Source of the DNA: Scytalidium lignicola
Taxonomy: Eukaryota > Ascomycota > Leotiomycetes
Reading direction: 5' to 3'
Assembly: GCA_002812745.2 (NCBI GenBank)
Contig: NCSJ02000074.1
Span: 90,862-154,861 of the forward strand
DNA length: 64,000 bases
The notes under the pieces are model-generated. The model searched no databases and was not told the origin of the DNA. It saw nothing but the letters and a program-made list of their open reading frames with translations. Shown here piece by piece: positions 48,612 to 59,464 of the stretch; position 1 is the first letter of the stretch, and every line of letters starts with the position of its first letter. A program made the translations under genes and the position numbers.

Positions 48612-50618
48612 TTATTTTTCCGGCACCTGTGCAAGAGCAGACTCAGTCCGTTGTAGTGCCTCTTCCGCAACATTCAGCTCTTCGTCCATCTCTACAGGTC
48701 TCTGAGTCTCTACGAGCACTTGTGAAACAACCGTTTCGACATTCCGAATAGATTTGCGACCCTCCTCTCTAACCTCTCCTTCCCAGTACTTTCGAGCTGT
48801 TTCCCACTTCGTCTGCATTCTTCTCAAACTCCAGACAATACCTAGCGCGGCCACAACTCCTGCTTCATAAACAGTTGTGGACACCGAGGACACGTACATA
48901 AGTCCACTGAGGATTGATGCAAACCCTGATGTAGAGAGAGTTTGGAGGACAAGTTTTTGAGCCAATGCCTGCAACGCAGGTACGCTGTCCAATGAAAGGA
49001 ATTTCCTCGTAGTTGGAATATGGAGAGGCCATGGATGTGGTTTGATAACAATCTGTGACTCCGATTCTTCAACTGGTTCAACCAGGTCTTTCAGTTTCGG
49101 AGCTGGAGGCGCCGAACCAATGCCAACTTCTTTCGCTTCGTCTGATACAGGTTTGTAAGCCCAGTTCTCTAAGTATACATCACTGCGTTGCCGGAAGATT
49201 CCCGCTTCCTCAATTCGGCCTGCCAAATATATGACCTCCTTTTCAGCGTCTGTTAGAAAGTTTTGATTGAGGATGTCAGCACCGATCATGGAAACATCGT
49301 CCACACGCCAGAATAACTTCCACCATCCCAACTTCCGCCACCTTTTACTGTTAAAAGCAATATCTAGTTGGTCTCGAAGTTCTCCGTGGGCACGCTCTGC
49401 CCACTGAGAAAGCCCGATCTTCAAGTTTTTAAGAGTTGAAGCAGACACTGTCTCTGATAGAGCAGCTTCAAGCTGACGAGCCTTCTCGGCAGCTATCTGA
49501 TTGTTTGCATTGGTGAGCACTGAGCAGATGAGATTCCGTACAGGTGGCTTCATGATTTCTCCTTCAGCAGCTGTACCAGCCTGTAGCCATCTTATTATAT
49601 CTGGGATGCCACTTGCGAACCAGTCTCGCTCGAAAGGAATGGCGTTGCCTACGTTTTCCCTGAATGACTGCAATGCAGTGGTACCCAATGAAACATTGAT
49701 GACGTGAAATGGAAGTGAAGCTAGATCTCCTTGATTAGGAAGTTGTAGATCTACTGCAGTTCCGATAATCTGGTCATCAAGCTCAACTGGATAGGACAGT
49801 AAAGACGCCGCGCCTACAATACCGTCCGCAACAATAAGAGACTTGTGAACTGGAGTGGTTACTGGTGTGTACCTTCCTGTATTCGAGGTTGGTATTTCCA
49901 TTGTAGGCGTGAGGATAGAATCAGAAAACGATTCTTCACTTTCACTCGCATTCTGTGAAACAGGACTCGCCTCCAGGACCAGGATTTCCAGATTGTGGCC
50001 GTTAAGCAATGGTGATGATATATATAATTCTTCTAGGAGCTTGCTACCCTTTTGAAACTCATCTACTCTGGCTTGCTTTCCAACCTTTATGAGGAGGGGC
50101 TTTTTGCTTTGTTGGTGGTCTGCTAAAGCCTGCTCCCACTCCTGGGCATTGCTGAGCGGGTCTGCTAGTAGCAGTCTCAAGAGGCTCTTTGCCTTTTGTA
50201 AAGCATTTCCTCCGTCTGAAAGACCCAGTATTGCTACTCTTATAGTCTCCTGCCCTGGAGTCTGATCAAGCCCTCTCAAAGCAAGTTGTAGCCTCGAGAT
50301 GTTGACATAGCTACCTGCGTGCTTCTGAAGGTCGATTAAGGCAGCCCGAAGCTTGTTTCGAGCATCAACTGGTGTGATTTTACCTTTGATATCGTCTTGG
50401 CTTGAAGTGGTCAAGGTTGACTGCATCCGGGGCTTTAATTGAGGCTGTAATTGCTTTCGTCTTGATCGCGTCGGCGCACGAGTGCCTTTGGATAAAGAAC
50501 AGAAAAGGCATATTTGGGCATCGCTAGTAATTTTCTTCTGCTGGAGTAGCTTTAGCCGCCTTGAAGTGAGGCTTGGAACTCTTGGAGGCATTGCGCTGGA
50601 TAGCAATTGAAGAGACAA
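48612..50618 (-). CDS. Mmc1-like mitochondrial protein
   Basis: A single exon of 668 residues. The N-terminus is basic and hydroxyl-rich without early acidic residues (MSLQLLSSAMPPRVPSLTSRR), as in a mitochondrial presequence; Met10 is an alternative start. YVNISRLQLALRGL and RVAILGLS, then LLRLLLADPL, match what I recall of the fungal Mmc1 family. A hydrophobic pair of segments lies near 575-610 (SILSGLMYVSS and VVAALGIVWSL), followed by a basic helical region, which suggests an inner-membrane protein. No Walker A lysine is present at the ILGLSDGG position, so nucleotide binding is doubtful. The family name is from memory; the function of relatives is mitochondrial maintenance. Confidence 0.7.
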   Translation of the reverse strand: MSLQLLSSAMPPRVPSLTSRRLKLLQQKKITSDAQICLFCSLSKGTRAPTRSRRKQLQPQLKPRMQSTLTTSSQDDIKGKITPVDARNKLRAALIDLQKHAGSYVNISRLQLALRGLDQTPGQETIRVAILGLSDGGNALQKAKSLLRLLLADPLSNAQEWEQALADHQQSKKPLLIKVGKQARVDEFQKGSKLLEELYISSPLLNGHNLEILVLEASPVSQNASESEESFSDSILTPTMEIPTSNTGRYTPVTTPVHKSLIVADGIVGAASLLSYPVELDDQIIGTAVDLQLPNQGDLASLPFHVINVSLGTTALQSFRENVGNAIPFERDWFASGIPDIIRWLQAGTAAEGEIMKPPVRNLICSVLTNANNQIAAEKARQLEAALSETVSASTLKNLKIGLSQWAERAHGELRDQLDIAFNSKRWRKLGWWKLFWRVDDVSMIGADILNQNFLTDAEKEVIYLAGRIEEAGIFRQRSDVYLENWAYKPVSDEAKEVGIGSAPPAPKLKDLVEPVEESESQIVIKPHPWPLHIPTTRKFLSLDSVPALQALAQKLVLQTLSTSGFASILSGLMYVSSVSTTVYEAGVVAALGIVWSLRRMQTKWETARKYWEGEVREEGRKSIRNVETVVSQVLVETQRPVEMDEELNVAEEALQRTESALAQVPEK

Positions 50619-50811
50619 AGCCGGAGCTTCCAGAGCTTCATGAAGCTAAATTCTTGAAGTTCCGTTCCATACTCGAGCAATACTTTAAGCCTGGTATATA
50701 AGGCACAAATGACAATGGTAAGACTGCAACGAATGTTACTCTCTGGCTCCTATATGATTTGTTTAATGTTCATTAAATTCATAAATATTTCATTAATATA
50801 GTTAGATTTTA

Positions 50812-51420
50812 TTATGATTTATTCAAGGCAAGTCCTCCAAAGGCTCTATCGAGTTCTTCGCCCTCCGAGCTAGGATGAGCCGCGGGAGTATGCTTCAGAC
50901 CTACTGCCTCAGCATTTGACATATTGACATCCATAAGATTTTGCCGTAAAGCGGCAGCAGAGCTTGAGGCATCTGTGGTTACCGACTTTCTTGCTGGCTC
51001 TAATATGTGCGTATCACTATCAAGCCAGCCAGGGGCTACTCGACGCTTTTCAGCCAAGTCCCTAGCTGCAATTGCATCTTCCCATGCCTTCAATTCTCTA
51101 TCTGCATCATCCTGGACCTTTTGTATATATCCTTGTAGCGCCTTACACGACTCTATTATATCATCTGGGTGTGCAGCATGCCCGCTTTGTGAAACCACAT
51201 ATTGGGGCTTGTCCTGTCCCGCAGCTGTTGTGCCGGTCGAGGATGGTGGGAGAGTTGATGGAAGAGTCTTGTATGTGTATGGTAGAGTTGTAGCTGTGGG
51301 AAGAGATACGAAAGGTGATACAGTCAGTGGGAGTTGTGCTAGGAGGGGATGGGAACCTGTGTTTGCGTTAGCTTGGCCTTTGTCTTCTAGCAGGCTGCGA
51401 ATTGAACTGACGGTCTTCAT
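50812..51420 (-). CDS. Conserved-looking protein of unknown function
   Basis: 202 residues from the ATG at 51420; the frame opens a few codons earlier only with GTG. I do not recognise the family. The first 90 residues are Ser/Thr/Pro-rich. A predicted amphipathic helix follows (DIIESCKALQGYIQKVQDDA, then ELKAWEDAIAARDLAEKRR), leading to an APGWLDSD turn. The C-terminus, with DRAFGGLALNKS, is short and conserved-looking. Codon use and length support a true gene. It is divergent from calcineurin A over a 769-bp shared upstream region. The layout suggests a coiled-coil scaffold subunit, but that is only a guess. Confidence 0.65.
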   Translation of the reverse strand: MKTVSSIRSLLEDKGQANANTGSHPLLAQLPLTVSPFVSLPTATTLPYTYKTLPSTLPPSSTGTTAAGQDKPQYVVSQSGHAAHPDDIIESCKALQGYIQKVQDDADRELKAWEDAIAARDLAEKRRVAPGWLDSDTHILEPARKSVTTDASSSAAALRQNLMDVNMSNAEAVGLKHTPAAHPSSEGEELDRAFGGLALNKS

Positions 51421-52189
51421 GCATTTTTTCACAACCTGTTTATCGCAGAACTACAGATCTCAACACTTGGTTGAAACTGTCGTCAATATTCACGCAACAA
51501 TAGCAGGAATAGTAACATGCACTAGTCAGGAACGCAGATATGTGATCAGGGTGCAGGCACAGCCACAGCCCCACGCNGTAAGGCTGGGAAGGGACAGCCT
51601 TACACAAAAAAAAGGTACGTGTAGGGGCGGATAATTGTGGTTTATGAAGGTAAATAAAGTCACACTGATATGCAAGTTTTGCTTAGGAGATGATTTTGCA
51701 ACATGCGAGAATGTGTGAGGGTGAACTTGAGGTTTGGATGAACGAGACGACGAGGCTCTGCGTCAACCAGCGGGCTGGAGCCTTCAGCAGGACCCTTGTT
51801 TCCACACACTAGCGCCGACTGAAATCAACCTCGCCCGCATGCTCTCCAGTGTCGCCGCCGCTCATCGTCGCAACCCAACACCCCTCGACTTTCAGCTCTC
51901 ATACACCGATTGCTACATTGTTCCGTTACGACTTAATGAATAAAAGAGATTAATTTTCGAGTCTGTTGCCTTAGGATCGTCAGGTTGACGGAATCCACTC
52001 GTTCATTCACCGACACTGCTTACCTATCCAGCTGCTCGTGCGTGCTAAGGCTCACTCCTCAAAAGTACTGTCACACGACCTTCCCACTCCAAGCCTCCTG
52101 AAAAGGACCCAAAAGACAGTCTCTCAGCTGTTTATTATAGTTGATCTTTCATCCAAACAATATTTACGGCATATTCCCCAGCTTCGAAG
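51421..52189. promoter_or_regulatory. Divergent promoter region, unknown gene and calcineurin A
   Basis: 769 bp between two opposite start codons, with an N at 51577. C/T-rich segments at 51830-51920 and 52040-52110 look like the calcineurin A leader. No other gene is seen. Confidence 0.5.
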
Positions 52190-54119
52190 ATGGACGCCGA
52201 GGATGTACAGTCGGCCGCTTCCCCTGTTGATGGTGAGGGCCGGACCAGTCAAGTCGATAACGCGCTCCGAGCCATAAGTCAGAAGAAGCCAGTGCCTGAG
52301 ATTGACTTTACGTTGCATACGATGGAAGATGGCACTCAAGTAAGCACAATGGAGAGAGTTTGCAAGGGTAAGTACTGTCATCGCACCGACCCCTCCCTTG
52401 TCACTAGCAGAATGAAGGCTTTGCTAACATGGCTCTCGATAGATGTACAAGCTCCTGCAATGCATCCTCCAACAGATGAGCAGTTCTTCTCTGCTGAAGA
52501 TCCTGCCAAGCCAAACCTTCAGTTCCTGAAGAGGCACTTCTACAGAGAAGGACGTTTAACAGAAGAGCAAGCGTTATACATCATTGAAGAGGGCACCAAG
52601 ATCCTCAAACAGGAGCCTAACCTACTAGAGATGGATGCGCCGATTACAGTGTGTGGTGATGTTCATGGACAGTATTACGATTTAATGAAGTTATTTGAAG
52701 TAGGCGGTGACCCAGCCGAGACGAGATATCTCTTCCTCGGCGATTACGTTGATCGAGGATACTTCAGTATTGAATGTGTCCTGTATCTATGGTCCTTGAA
52801 GATCTGGTATCCTAACACGCTTTGGCTGCTACGAGGTAACCATGAGTGCAGGCATTTGACTGATTACTTCACGTTCAAGCTCGAGTGCAAGCACAAATAC
52901 TCGGAGAAGATCTATGAAGCATGCATGGAGTCATTCTGTGCTCTACCGCTGGCTGCTGTTATGAACAAACAATTTTTGTGTATTCATGGCGGGCTAAGTC
53001 CCGAATTACACACTTTGGATGACTTGAAATCCGTAAGCTAATACACCAAAGACTTGAAATTGCGATATTCTGTCTGCTTTTATGATATTTACTAACTCTC
53101 CGCTCAGATTGACCGCTTCCGTGAACCACCGACCCACGGACTTATGTGTGATATTCTCTGGGCCGACCCACTGGAAGAATTCGGACAGGAAAAATCATCC
53201 GAGTATTTTGTCCATAATCACGTTCGAGGATGTTCATATTTCTTCTCATACCCTGCTGCGTGCAATTTCCTGGAGAAAAATAATCTGCTTTCTATCATTC
53301 GAGCCCACGAGGCGCAGGACGCTGGATACAGAATGTACCGTAAAACACGAACAACAGGATTCCCCAGTGTTATGACCATCTTTTCTGCTCCTAATTATTT
53401 AGATGTCTACAATAACAAGGCAGCCGTGCTGAAGTATGAGAATAACGTTATGAACATTAGACAGTTCAACTGCACTCCTCATCCATATTGGCTACCTAAC
53501 TTCATGGATGTCTTCACTTGGTCGCTACCGTTCGTTGGCGAGAAGATTACAGATATGCTTATCGCAATTTTAAGCACTTGCTCCGAGGACGAACTCAAGG
53601 AAGAGACTCCTTCATCGACATCTCCAGGACCGGTATCACCGCCAGCCAGCGCCAACCTGGATCCCGATTCAATCGAAGCCAAGAAGAAGGCCATCAGGAA
53701 CAAGATTCTCGCCATTGGACGTCTCTCGCGTGTGTTCCAGGTTCTCCGCGAGGAATCCGAGAGTATCACAGAGTTGAAGACCGCTTCCGGTGGAAGACTT
53801 CCTGCTGGAACCCTCATGTTGGGTGCAGAAGGGATCAAGAACGCTATTAGCAGCTTCGAGGATGCTAGAAAGGTTGATCTACAGAACGAGAGACTGCCTC
53901 CTAGTCACGAGGAGGTAACTCGACAGAGCGAGGAGGGACGAGCCCAAGCAATTGAACGGGCAACCAGGGAGGCTGATAATGACAAAGGGTTACAGCAACT
54001 GTCAAGGCGGTTGAGCACGTAAGCCTACCACCAATCACCTTTATACTTTTGCAAAATAAAACGAAAGAGATACGTACGCTAACCTTTCTCCCCGATTAAT
54101 TAGTGATCGCAAGAAGTAA
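52190..54119 (+). CDS. cnaA: Calcineurin A (protein phosphatase 2B catalytic subunit)
   Basis: Four exons (52190-52367, 52443-53032, 53108-54018, 54104-54119) give 564 residues. The last 16-nt exon is proposed because GTAAGC at 54019, GCTAAC and TTAG form a good 85-nt intron that replaces the stop at 54020-54022 with STDRKK; without it the protein is 560 residues. The metallophosphatase signature is complete: GDVHG (131-135), GDYVDRG, GNHE, and the histidine-bearing IHGGLSPE. The calcineurin B-binding helix ([18 protein letters not shown]), the calmodulin-binding region ([17 protein letters not shown]) and the autoinhibitory segment ([17 protein letters not shown]) follow in order. The Ca2+/calmodulin-activated enzyme dephosphorylates Crz1-type factors in stress response. 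A short Ser/Pro-rich linker precedes the calmodulin site. Confidence 0.96.
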
Positions 54120-54708
54120 AAAACACAAAGATTATATATATATGATTAGAATTACTACTACTGGATGAAAATGGATGAAAAGAAAACCACCCCCAAACGC
54201 ACAGTTTTTTCTTCTTCTTGATAACCACCCCCTTCTTTTGAAATATGTAACGGGATTATAGAATTTTTGATGATGATTTTTTTTTTCTTTCTTTCTGAGA
54301 CACAAGACGAACGAACGAAAAAATTATGTCGACACGCACAATTACGTCTGTATTATTTGTTCCTTCGAAACAAACTCTCTAATATTATCGACCTAAACCA
54401 ACAACTAGAAAACCGCACAGCCCCCCCAGTCTGTTGCTTGCCTGAACTCCATTTTTCAAAAAGAAAACACATACACGAGAAAAAAGCAATTATTACCTAA
54501 AAATGCCTAAACTGGATCCTGTAAATGTGCGTGTTTGTTCTTTCAGTCAAAATGCCCGTTTTTATATATTTAAAAAGTTTTTTTTTCACAGGTATTTGTT
54601 TGTCCTAACCCCAAAAGTATAAAGAAAATATAGTTGAAATTTATCCAATCCCCCCCCTAAGAGAAAAAAGATGAAGCAAGAAGATGATGTAAGAAATTCC
54701 TATTAAAT
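54120..54708. other. Convergent 3' region
   Basis: About 590 bp between the ends of calcineurin A and the bZIP gene. It is AT-rich with T and A homopolymers and is the probable site of both 3' UTRs. No gene is seen. Confidence 0.7.
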
Positions 54709-56539
54709 CTACGTCCCAACGCCGTCCTTCCGTGGGTCACCTTCCCTGTCATCTTCCTTTGCGTGCGCATCCTCATCCTTCTCCTTCCCCTTTCCCTTTA
54801 TTTTATCATGCTTCTCTAGAATCAGGTCCTTCAACCACTGATTCTCCGTCTCGAGCTGGTGTATCCTATCTTCTAGGACGGCCAGCCGTTCTCGTTTCTC
54901 CTTGGCAGCTCTCTCGAGCGATTCCTCCCTCTTCTTCTTCTTAGCACGGAATCGAGCACTTGCAGCCGTGTTCCGTAGGCGCTTCAGGTCGGGATCATCT
55001 TGTTCTCGACGACCTCGAGAAGGACCAGCAGCAGCAGGAGAAGCAGGAGGCGCAACAGTGATAGAGCTGGAGCTACTCTCGCTAGCTGCACTGCTTCTAG
55101 CAGGATCAAAGGCAGATGGGGAAGGATACTGCGATTCTCCCGGAGCATTGGACTCCGCAGGATGCTCTTGGGTGGTAGAGAGGCTGCTATCATAGAAGGA
55201 TATGAGGCTCTGAGCCGCGGCCCTCTCGCGGGGATCCTGATGATGGTGGTGATGATAGTAGGAGGACGAGGAAGGATGTCGTAGATCCATGGTTGCGGGA
55301 GGAGGAGCAGCAACGGCAGCAGGACGGGACGACTCGAAGCCGGCGTCCCATGGAGACCAACTTAGGGGATCAAAAGCTTCTGTTCGTGTCTGGTTAGTCG
55401 ACCTCCTTTTCTTTCGTCTACACACGAGGGTATCATGACAACAGCGCCAGGTTGAAATGACAAAAATTGCCAAAAAGTCCGAGTTTCTTTAGATGTCCCC
55501 CCTTCTTCCTCCCCCGACTTGCACGGATCTTTTCTCTTATTTAATGATAAGAGCAAAAGAGAGGAGGTGCACTTATTCCCGGGGCATCTGGGGGGGTTGG
55601 ACGGGCCCCCGAATTGTGGTTACGTTGGGAGAGCTCCTATCCGGCCAGAGCTGGTGGTCACGTGCGATTGTATCATATATGCAGCGATTGTGTGATGATG
55701 GACCAAAACCCAAAGCGACCGTGTGCGCATCGATACACAAGTCGAGTTGGGGAATCCACACTTCGGTGATCCCCAACTGGGAAGCTGTGCTCGAATCTCT
55801 CTGTGCCACCAAATGTTGATGCGCGGTTCGCGACTGCCTCTTTCGCGGTGTTGTGTGTTCGCCCTTGTGGGGAAAATTAAAAAAAATAGGGGGGTGAAGC
55901 CGAATGCGACCAGTTCTCGACCGTGTTGCCGAATCATGGCGCTGGACGGATCTTGACCGGCAGATGTAGCTCTTGGATAATCGCCAATGAAGTCATCACC
56001 ATCGTTATCATCATCGGGTTGCAGGCTGACGGTCGGTGTGTGCGTGTGCGTGTGTGTATGTCCTCGCGGACCGTCTGGACCAGATCCTTCCGGCCACTGC
56101 GGCAGGATTGCGCACTTTGGTATTTGGGAAAAAGGAAAAGAAAGAAAGAAAGTAGAAGAGGCTGAAAGGAGAAGGAGAAAGAGAAGGAGAAAAGAAGAGA
56201 AATATAATGTGACTTACTTTCTGCTGCTGCACTACTGCCAGTCCAACCGGAATTGACATGTGAAGAAGTCGAGCTCTCCCTGGTATGCAATGTGTCCTGG
56301 GGAGCTATATTATCGTGGTGCTGGTGCTGGTGCTGGTGATGTTGGTGGTGTTGATGTTGATGTTGGTGATCATTGTCGTCCTCCTCGTCGTCCAGGGCCG
56401 TGCTGATGCGCAATCCAAACTCCTCAGCCTTCAAGCTTGCGATCTGCTGCGATAACCGTCGTTGCTGGGTAGAGTAGTACTCGAGCTCGTCTGTGCCTGT
56501 GCCTGGGGGCCGAGGAAGTGAAGGATCGGGGTGGAACAT
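54709..56539 (-). CDS. bZIP transcription factor, Cys-3/MetR-like
   Basis: Two exons on the minus strand, 56539-56218 and 55379-54709, join in frame to 330 residues across an unusually long 838-nt intron (GTAAGT..CAG). Near the C-terminus is the basic region RNTAASARFRAKKKKREESL with a zipper beginning LAVLEDRIHQLETENQWLK, closest in my memory to Neurospora CYS-3 / Aspergillus MetR, activators of sulfur assimilation. A histidine/glutamine tract occurs in exon 1 (encoded near 56320-56375), and a second His run near the exon 2 start. The tail is Lys/Glu-rich. Exon 2 could also be used alone from a promoter inside the intron, since an ATG at 55473 is in frame. The role in sulfur control is inferred. 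Confidence 0.85.
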
Positions 56540-57185
56540 TGCGAATCACTTTTCGTCCTTGTGATATGTATCCTGCTTCTCTCTAAATCTGGGTATCTTT
56601 CTCAGGCATCCTTCTTCTTCCACGAGAAACAACTGGTTGGAAAAAGCAAGGCAAAAACAAAACAAAAAGTAGCACAATCAGGATGATAATGAGGTGATTT
56701 GAATGTTGAAGGCTGGATGGCAGGAGGCTCGAGCAATCCCAGGCTGCCGGTACAGATACATATATGCACCCACCAGCGCGCTCTCTCTTGCTTATTAGTA
56801 CCTGGGACTTAAAAAGGACTTAACCAGACGCTGCCTTGCATCTTGCGTATTTTACCTACTAGTTTTGCCCGACTTGCTTCCGCAATAGCCCAATGCGGAA
56901 ACAAAAGGGAAAAAGTCTGATAGTGCGTGGGGATCGAGGTGAAATCCAGGCTCCTTGAGTGGTGGTTTGGATAGTTTCAGCAGTGACGGTGGCTGGCCTA
57001 CGGCGCTTCGTTCCGCCTGCTGGTGGGGATGAATAAGATGGATTGTGCTTCACCGGCCAGATCTGCTCGAGGGCCAATGGCAGGCCCCCTGGTAACGGCT
57101 GAGCCTGATTTATATATTCGGTGATGCGTTAGGGTTGTGTAAGGGAAAGCTGCTGTATGATGTCAAGCTAGACGGGAAAGGGTTG

Positions 57186-57211
57186 AGGAAGGAAGGAAGG
57201 AAGGAAGGAAG
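57186..57211 (+). repeat. (GGAA)n microsatellite
   Basis: Five to six tandem GGAA units. It is a simple repeat without evident function. Confidence 0.85.
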
Positions 57212-58403
57212 CCGCTTGCAAGCTTGAGAAACTTGATATTCTCCTCGGGAGACAGTAATTCTACGTATCAATCTACATACAACATCACAAAAGGTCCTTC
57301 AATCTCACAGCTTTTTCCACCACGGAGTTAAGATCACATAAAGATCTCCTGTACTGTACAATGAACGGACCCGCCGAAAGAGCTAATGCCATGGGAAGTT
57401 CCTGCTCCATTTCCTCGGACTATCCGTGCAAGAGTGCCACATACTTACTTAGAGTTGGACATTCAGCCTGCAGACAGAGCAGCAGTCATATATTGCCACG
57501 TGAATGAAACTTCAGCCCGTTTGATCTTTTTATAGGATTGGCTTATAAAGCTCTTTTGCTGCTGTCTCCATTGCCTCACATAGAAAAGGGATGGGGGATG
57601 AGGAATCTCGAAGTAAATAGAATACAGCATCTTGTTATTGGTACGGGGAATAGAATAGAATGCTATACTATTACTATTAGTAATACTGCTACTATGCAAT
57701 GCCACCTCTGCTTCTGTTGCCGGATTAGCTTGATATAATTATGCATACATCCACTTGACTCGTGTGGAGAACGATAAACGGTGCTAGGGATCGAGACGGA
57801 CTGAAGTTTATAGAAGAAAAGGTGCCACCAGACGATGCCACCGACGATGGAGTTTTGAAGTCCAATCGGAGACGACCAATATAATGTAGTATAGTAGCTC
57901 CTGGAGAACAGCAGGGGTTGTTTTCACGGTAGTAATAGTGTTGTGACTTGCATAATTAATGGATCCCCAAGCCATCATTGAATATCTTGATGACTTTTAG
58001 ATGACACTGTCAACTCTGGACATATATCCATGAGACAAAGCTCATACTGTTTATCACCTTATAATAATAATAAAAGGCCCAAGAACAAGTTAACAATTCC
58101 CTCAAAAAGAAGTCCGGTAAGATCACCACATCTGCAGCAAAGATAAGATGGGATCTGATTCCACAAATAAACCTCCGCCCCAAGATCCAACCGCTCTCCC
58201 TTGCCCCCCCTCATCAATGACGCCCGTCTCCAGAAATGACGCAAGCAGTCTCAAAAATAACACAATCTCAAAAATCTCCCTTCTCTCCACCCCGCGCTTG
58301 GTGTTGCATCCACCCAATTCAAACAAATTCAAAAACAAGGGCAGGAATCTAGATGTCACGTACTGCACAGCACTGTACCCCTGGATGCAAAACACGGGCA
58401 AAG

Positions 58404-58420
58404 ACACACACACACACACA
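58404..58420 (+). repeat. (AC)n microsatellite
   Basis: Uninterrupted AC dinucleotides over about 17 bp. Confidence 0.85.
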
Positions 58421-59464
58421 TTATCGTTGCGGATTATTNATTAAGGGNAAAAAAAAGGTTTCCGCAAAAATAATAACTTATGTCATATCTCGTCTCCATC
58501 GCACCATCGCCTTACCTAAGCACCTCATTACACGTGTAAAGTTGATATTCCCCTAACCCCTCCAACGAGAAGACAACGACAAGAAGAAGCGGGGAGGGGG
58601 GAGGAACTAAAACCAACGAACGAGAAGCATTGTTCTTATCAGCCCAAAAAGAAAACTACCGTATTAACTTTTATTCTGGTAATTGGGAAGTGGGGTTTAA
58701 CGGTAATCAAAACAAACCGATTTAGAGTTTTGGAGAGAGGGGTAAAAGTTTACATACAGTAAAAGTATCTACTGTATAGTACTTTGACATTAGATTACTT
58801 TGTCTTTCTTCCCCCCCAGAAAATGGTGAAATATACGCTACATATTCGCATATAGGACCATAATTGAACAAAACAATCTAGGTGCGTAACTGTAAGATGG
58901 CCGGGCGAGTTTTGATTACCTTTTTTTGGAGTTTCCAAGACTTTTTTTTAACTTTCACCCCCCCATCCCCGTNCCCCATCCCCTCTTCCCCGGGGCCCTG
59001 CTGNCCCCCATTGATGTATTGTTGTGCTGTATGTGTGTGCCGGTATTCCGTATCTATTACTTCTATCTCTCTCTTTCTCTCTCCGTGCCTAGATTACTTT
59101 CAAAACAAGCAACAAAATGACATGATTTTCACATCCGTTCTAACATTATTTATCTAATAGAAAAGTAGTGGCTTGTGAATATTGGAAAAAGGNAAAAAAA
59201 AACCCAGCTCTCACNAAAAAAGTTCGGCGCATCCAGGCATCCTTGTAATAGAAATCGTCGAAATCTGGAGATATTGCGCAATCCGTTTCCCCCGAGGAAT
59301 CTTTGATATTTTTTGATAAATAATATATAACAAAAATCTCTCCTCTCCTCCTCGTCATCGTCTATAATCACTCGAGAGTCTCTATTTTCCCCCCCTTCTT
59401 AGAATTCTTCTAGATTTAGTAGGAAAATTCGGGAGCAGGTCAGAAAGACAATAATACATAAACA

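Larger units (their letters stand above)
56540..59464. other. Intergenic, divergent promoters
   Basis: About 2.9 kb between the starts of the bZIP (-) and TauD (+) genes. No gene is supported. It contains a GGAA repeat (57186-57211), GTACTGTAC at 57351-57359, an (AC)n run at 58404-58420 and N bases at 58439, 58448, 58973, 59004, 59193 and 59215. Pyrimidine-rich stretches near 58930-59090 and 59340-59400 may belong to the TauD promoter. Confidence 0.6.

Noticed and set aside
52368..52442. Open frame through calcineurin A intron 1.
   Set aside because: Splicing GTAAGT to TAG restores VCKDVQAP as in calcineurins; the unspliced reading inserts unrelated residues.
54902..55284. Plus-strand and alternative minus-strand frames opposite the bZIP exon 2.
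   Set aside because: They are shadows of the bZIP coding region, produced by its Ser/Ala/Arg-rich codons.
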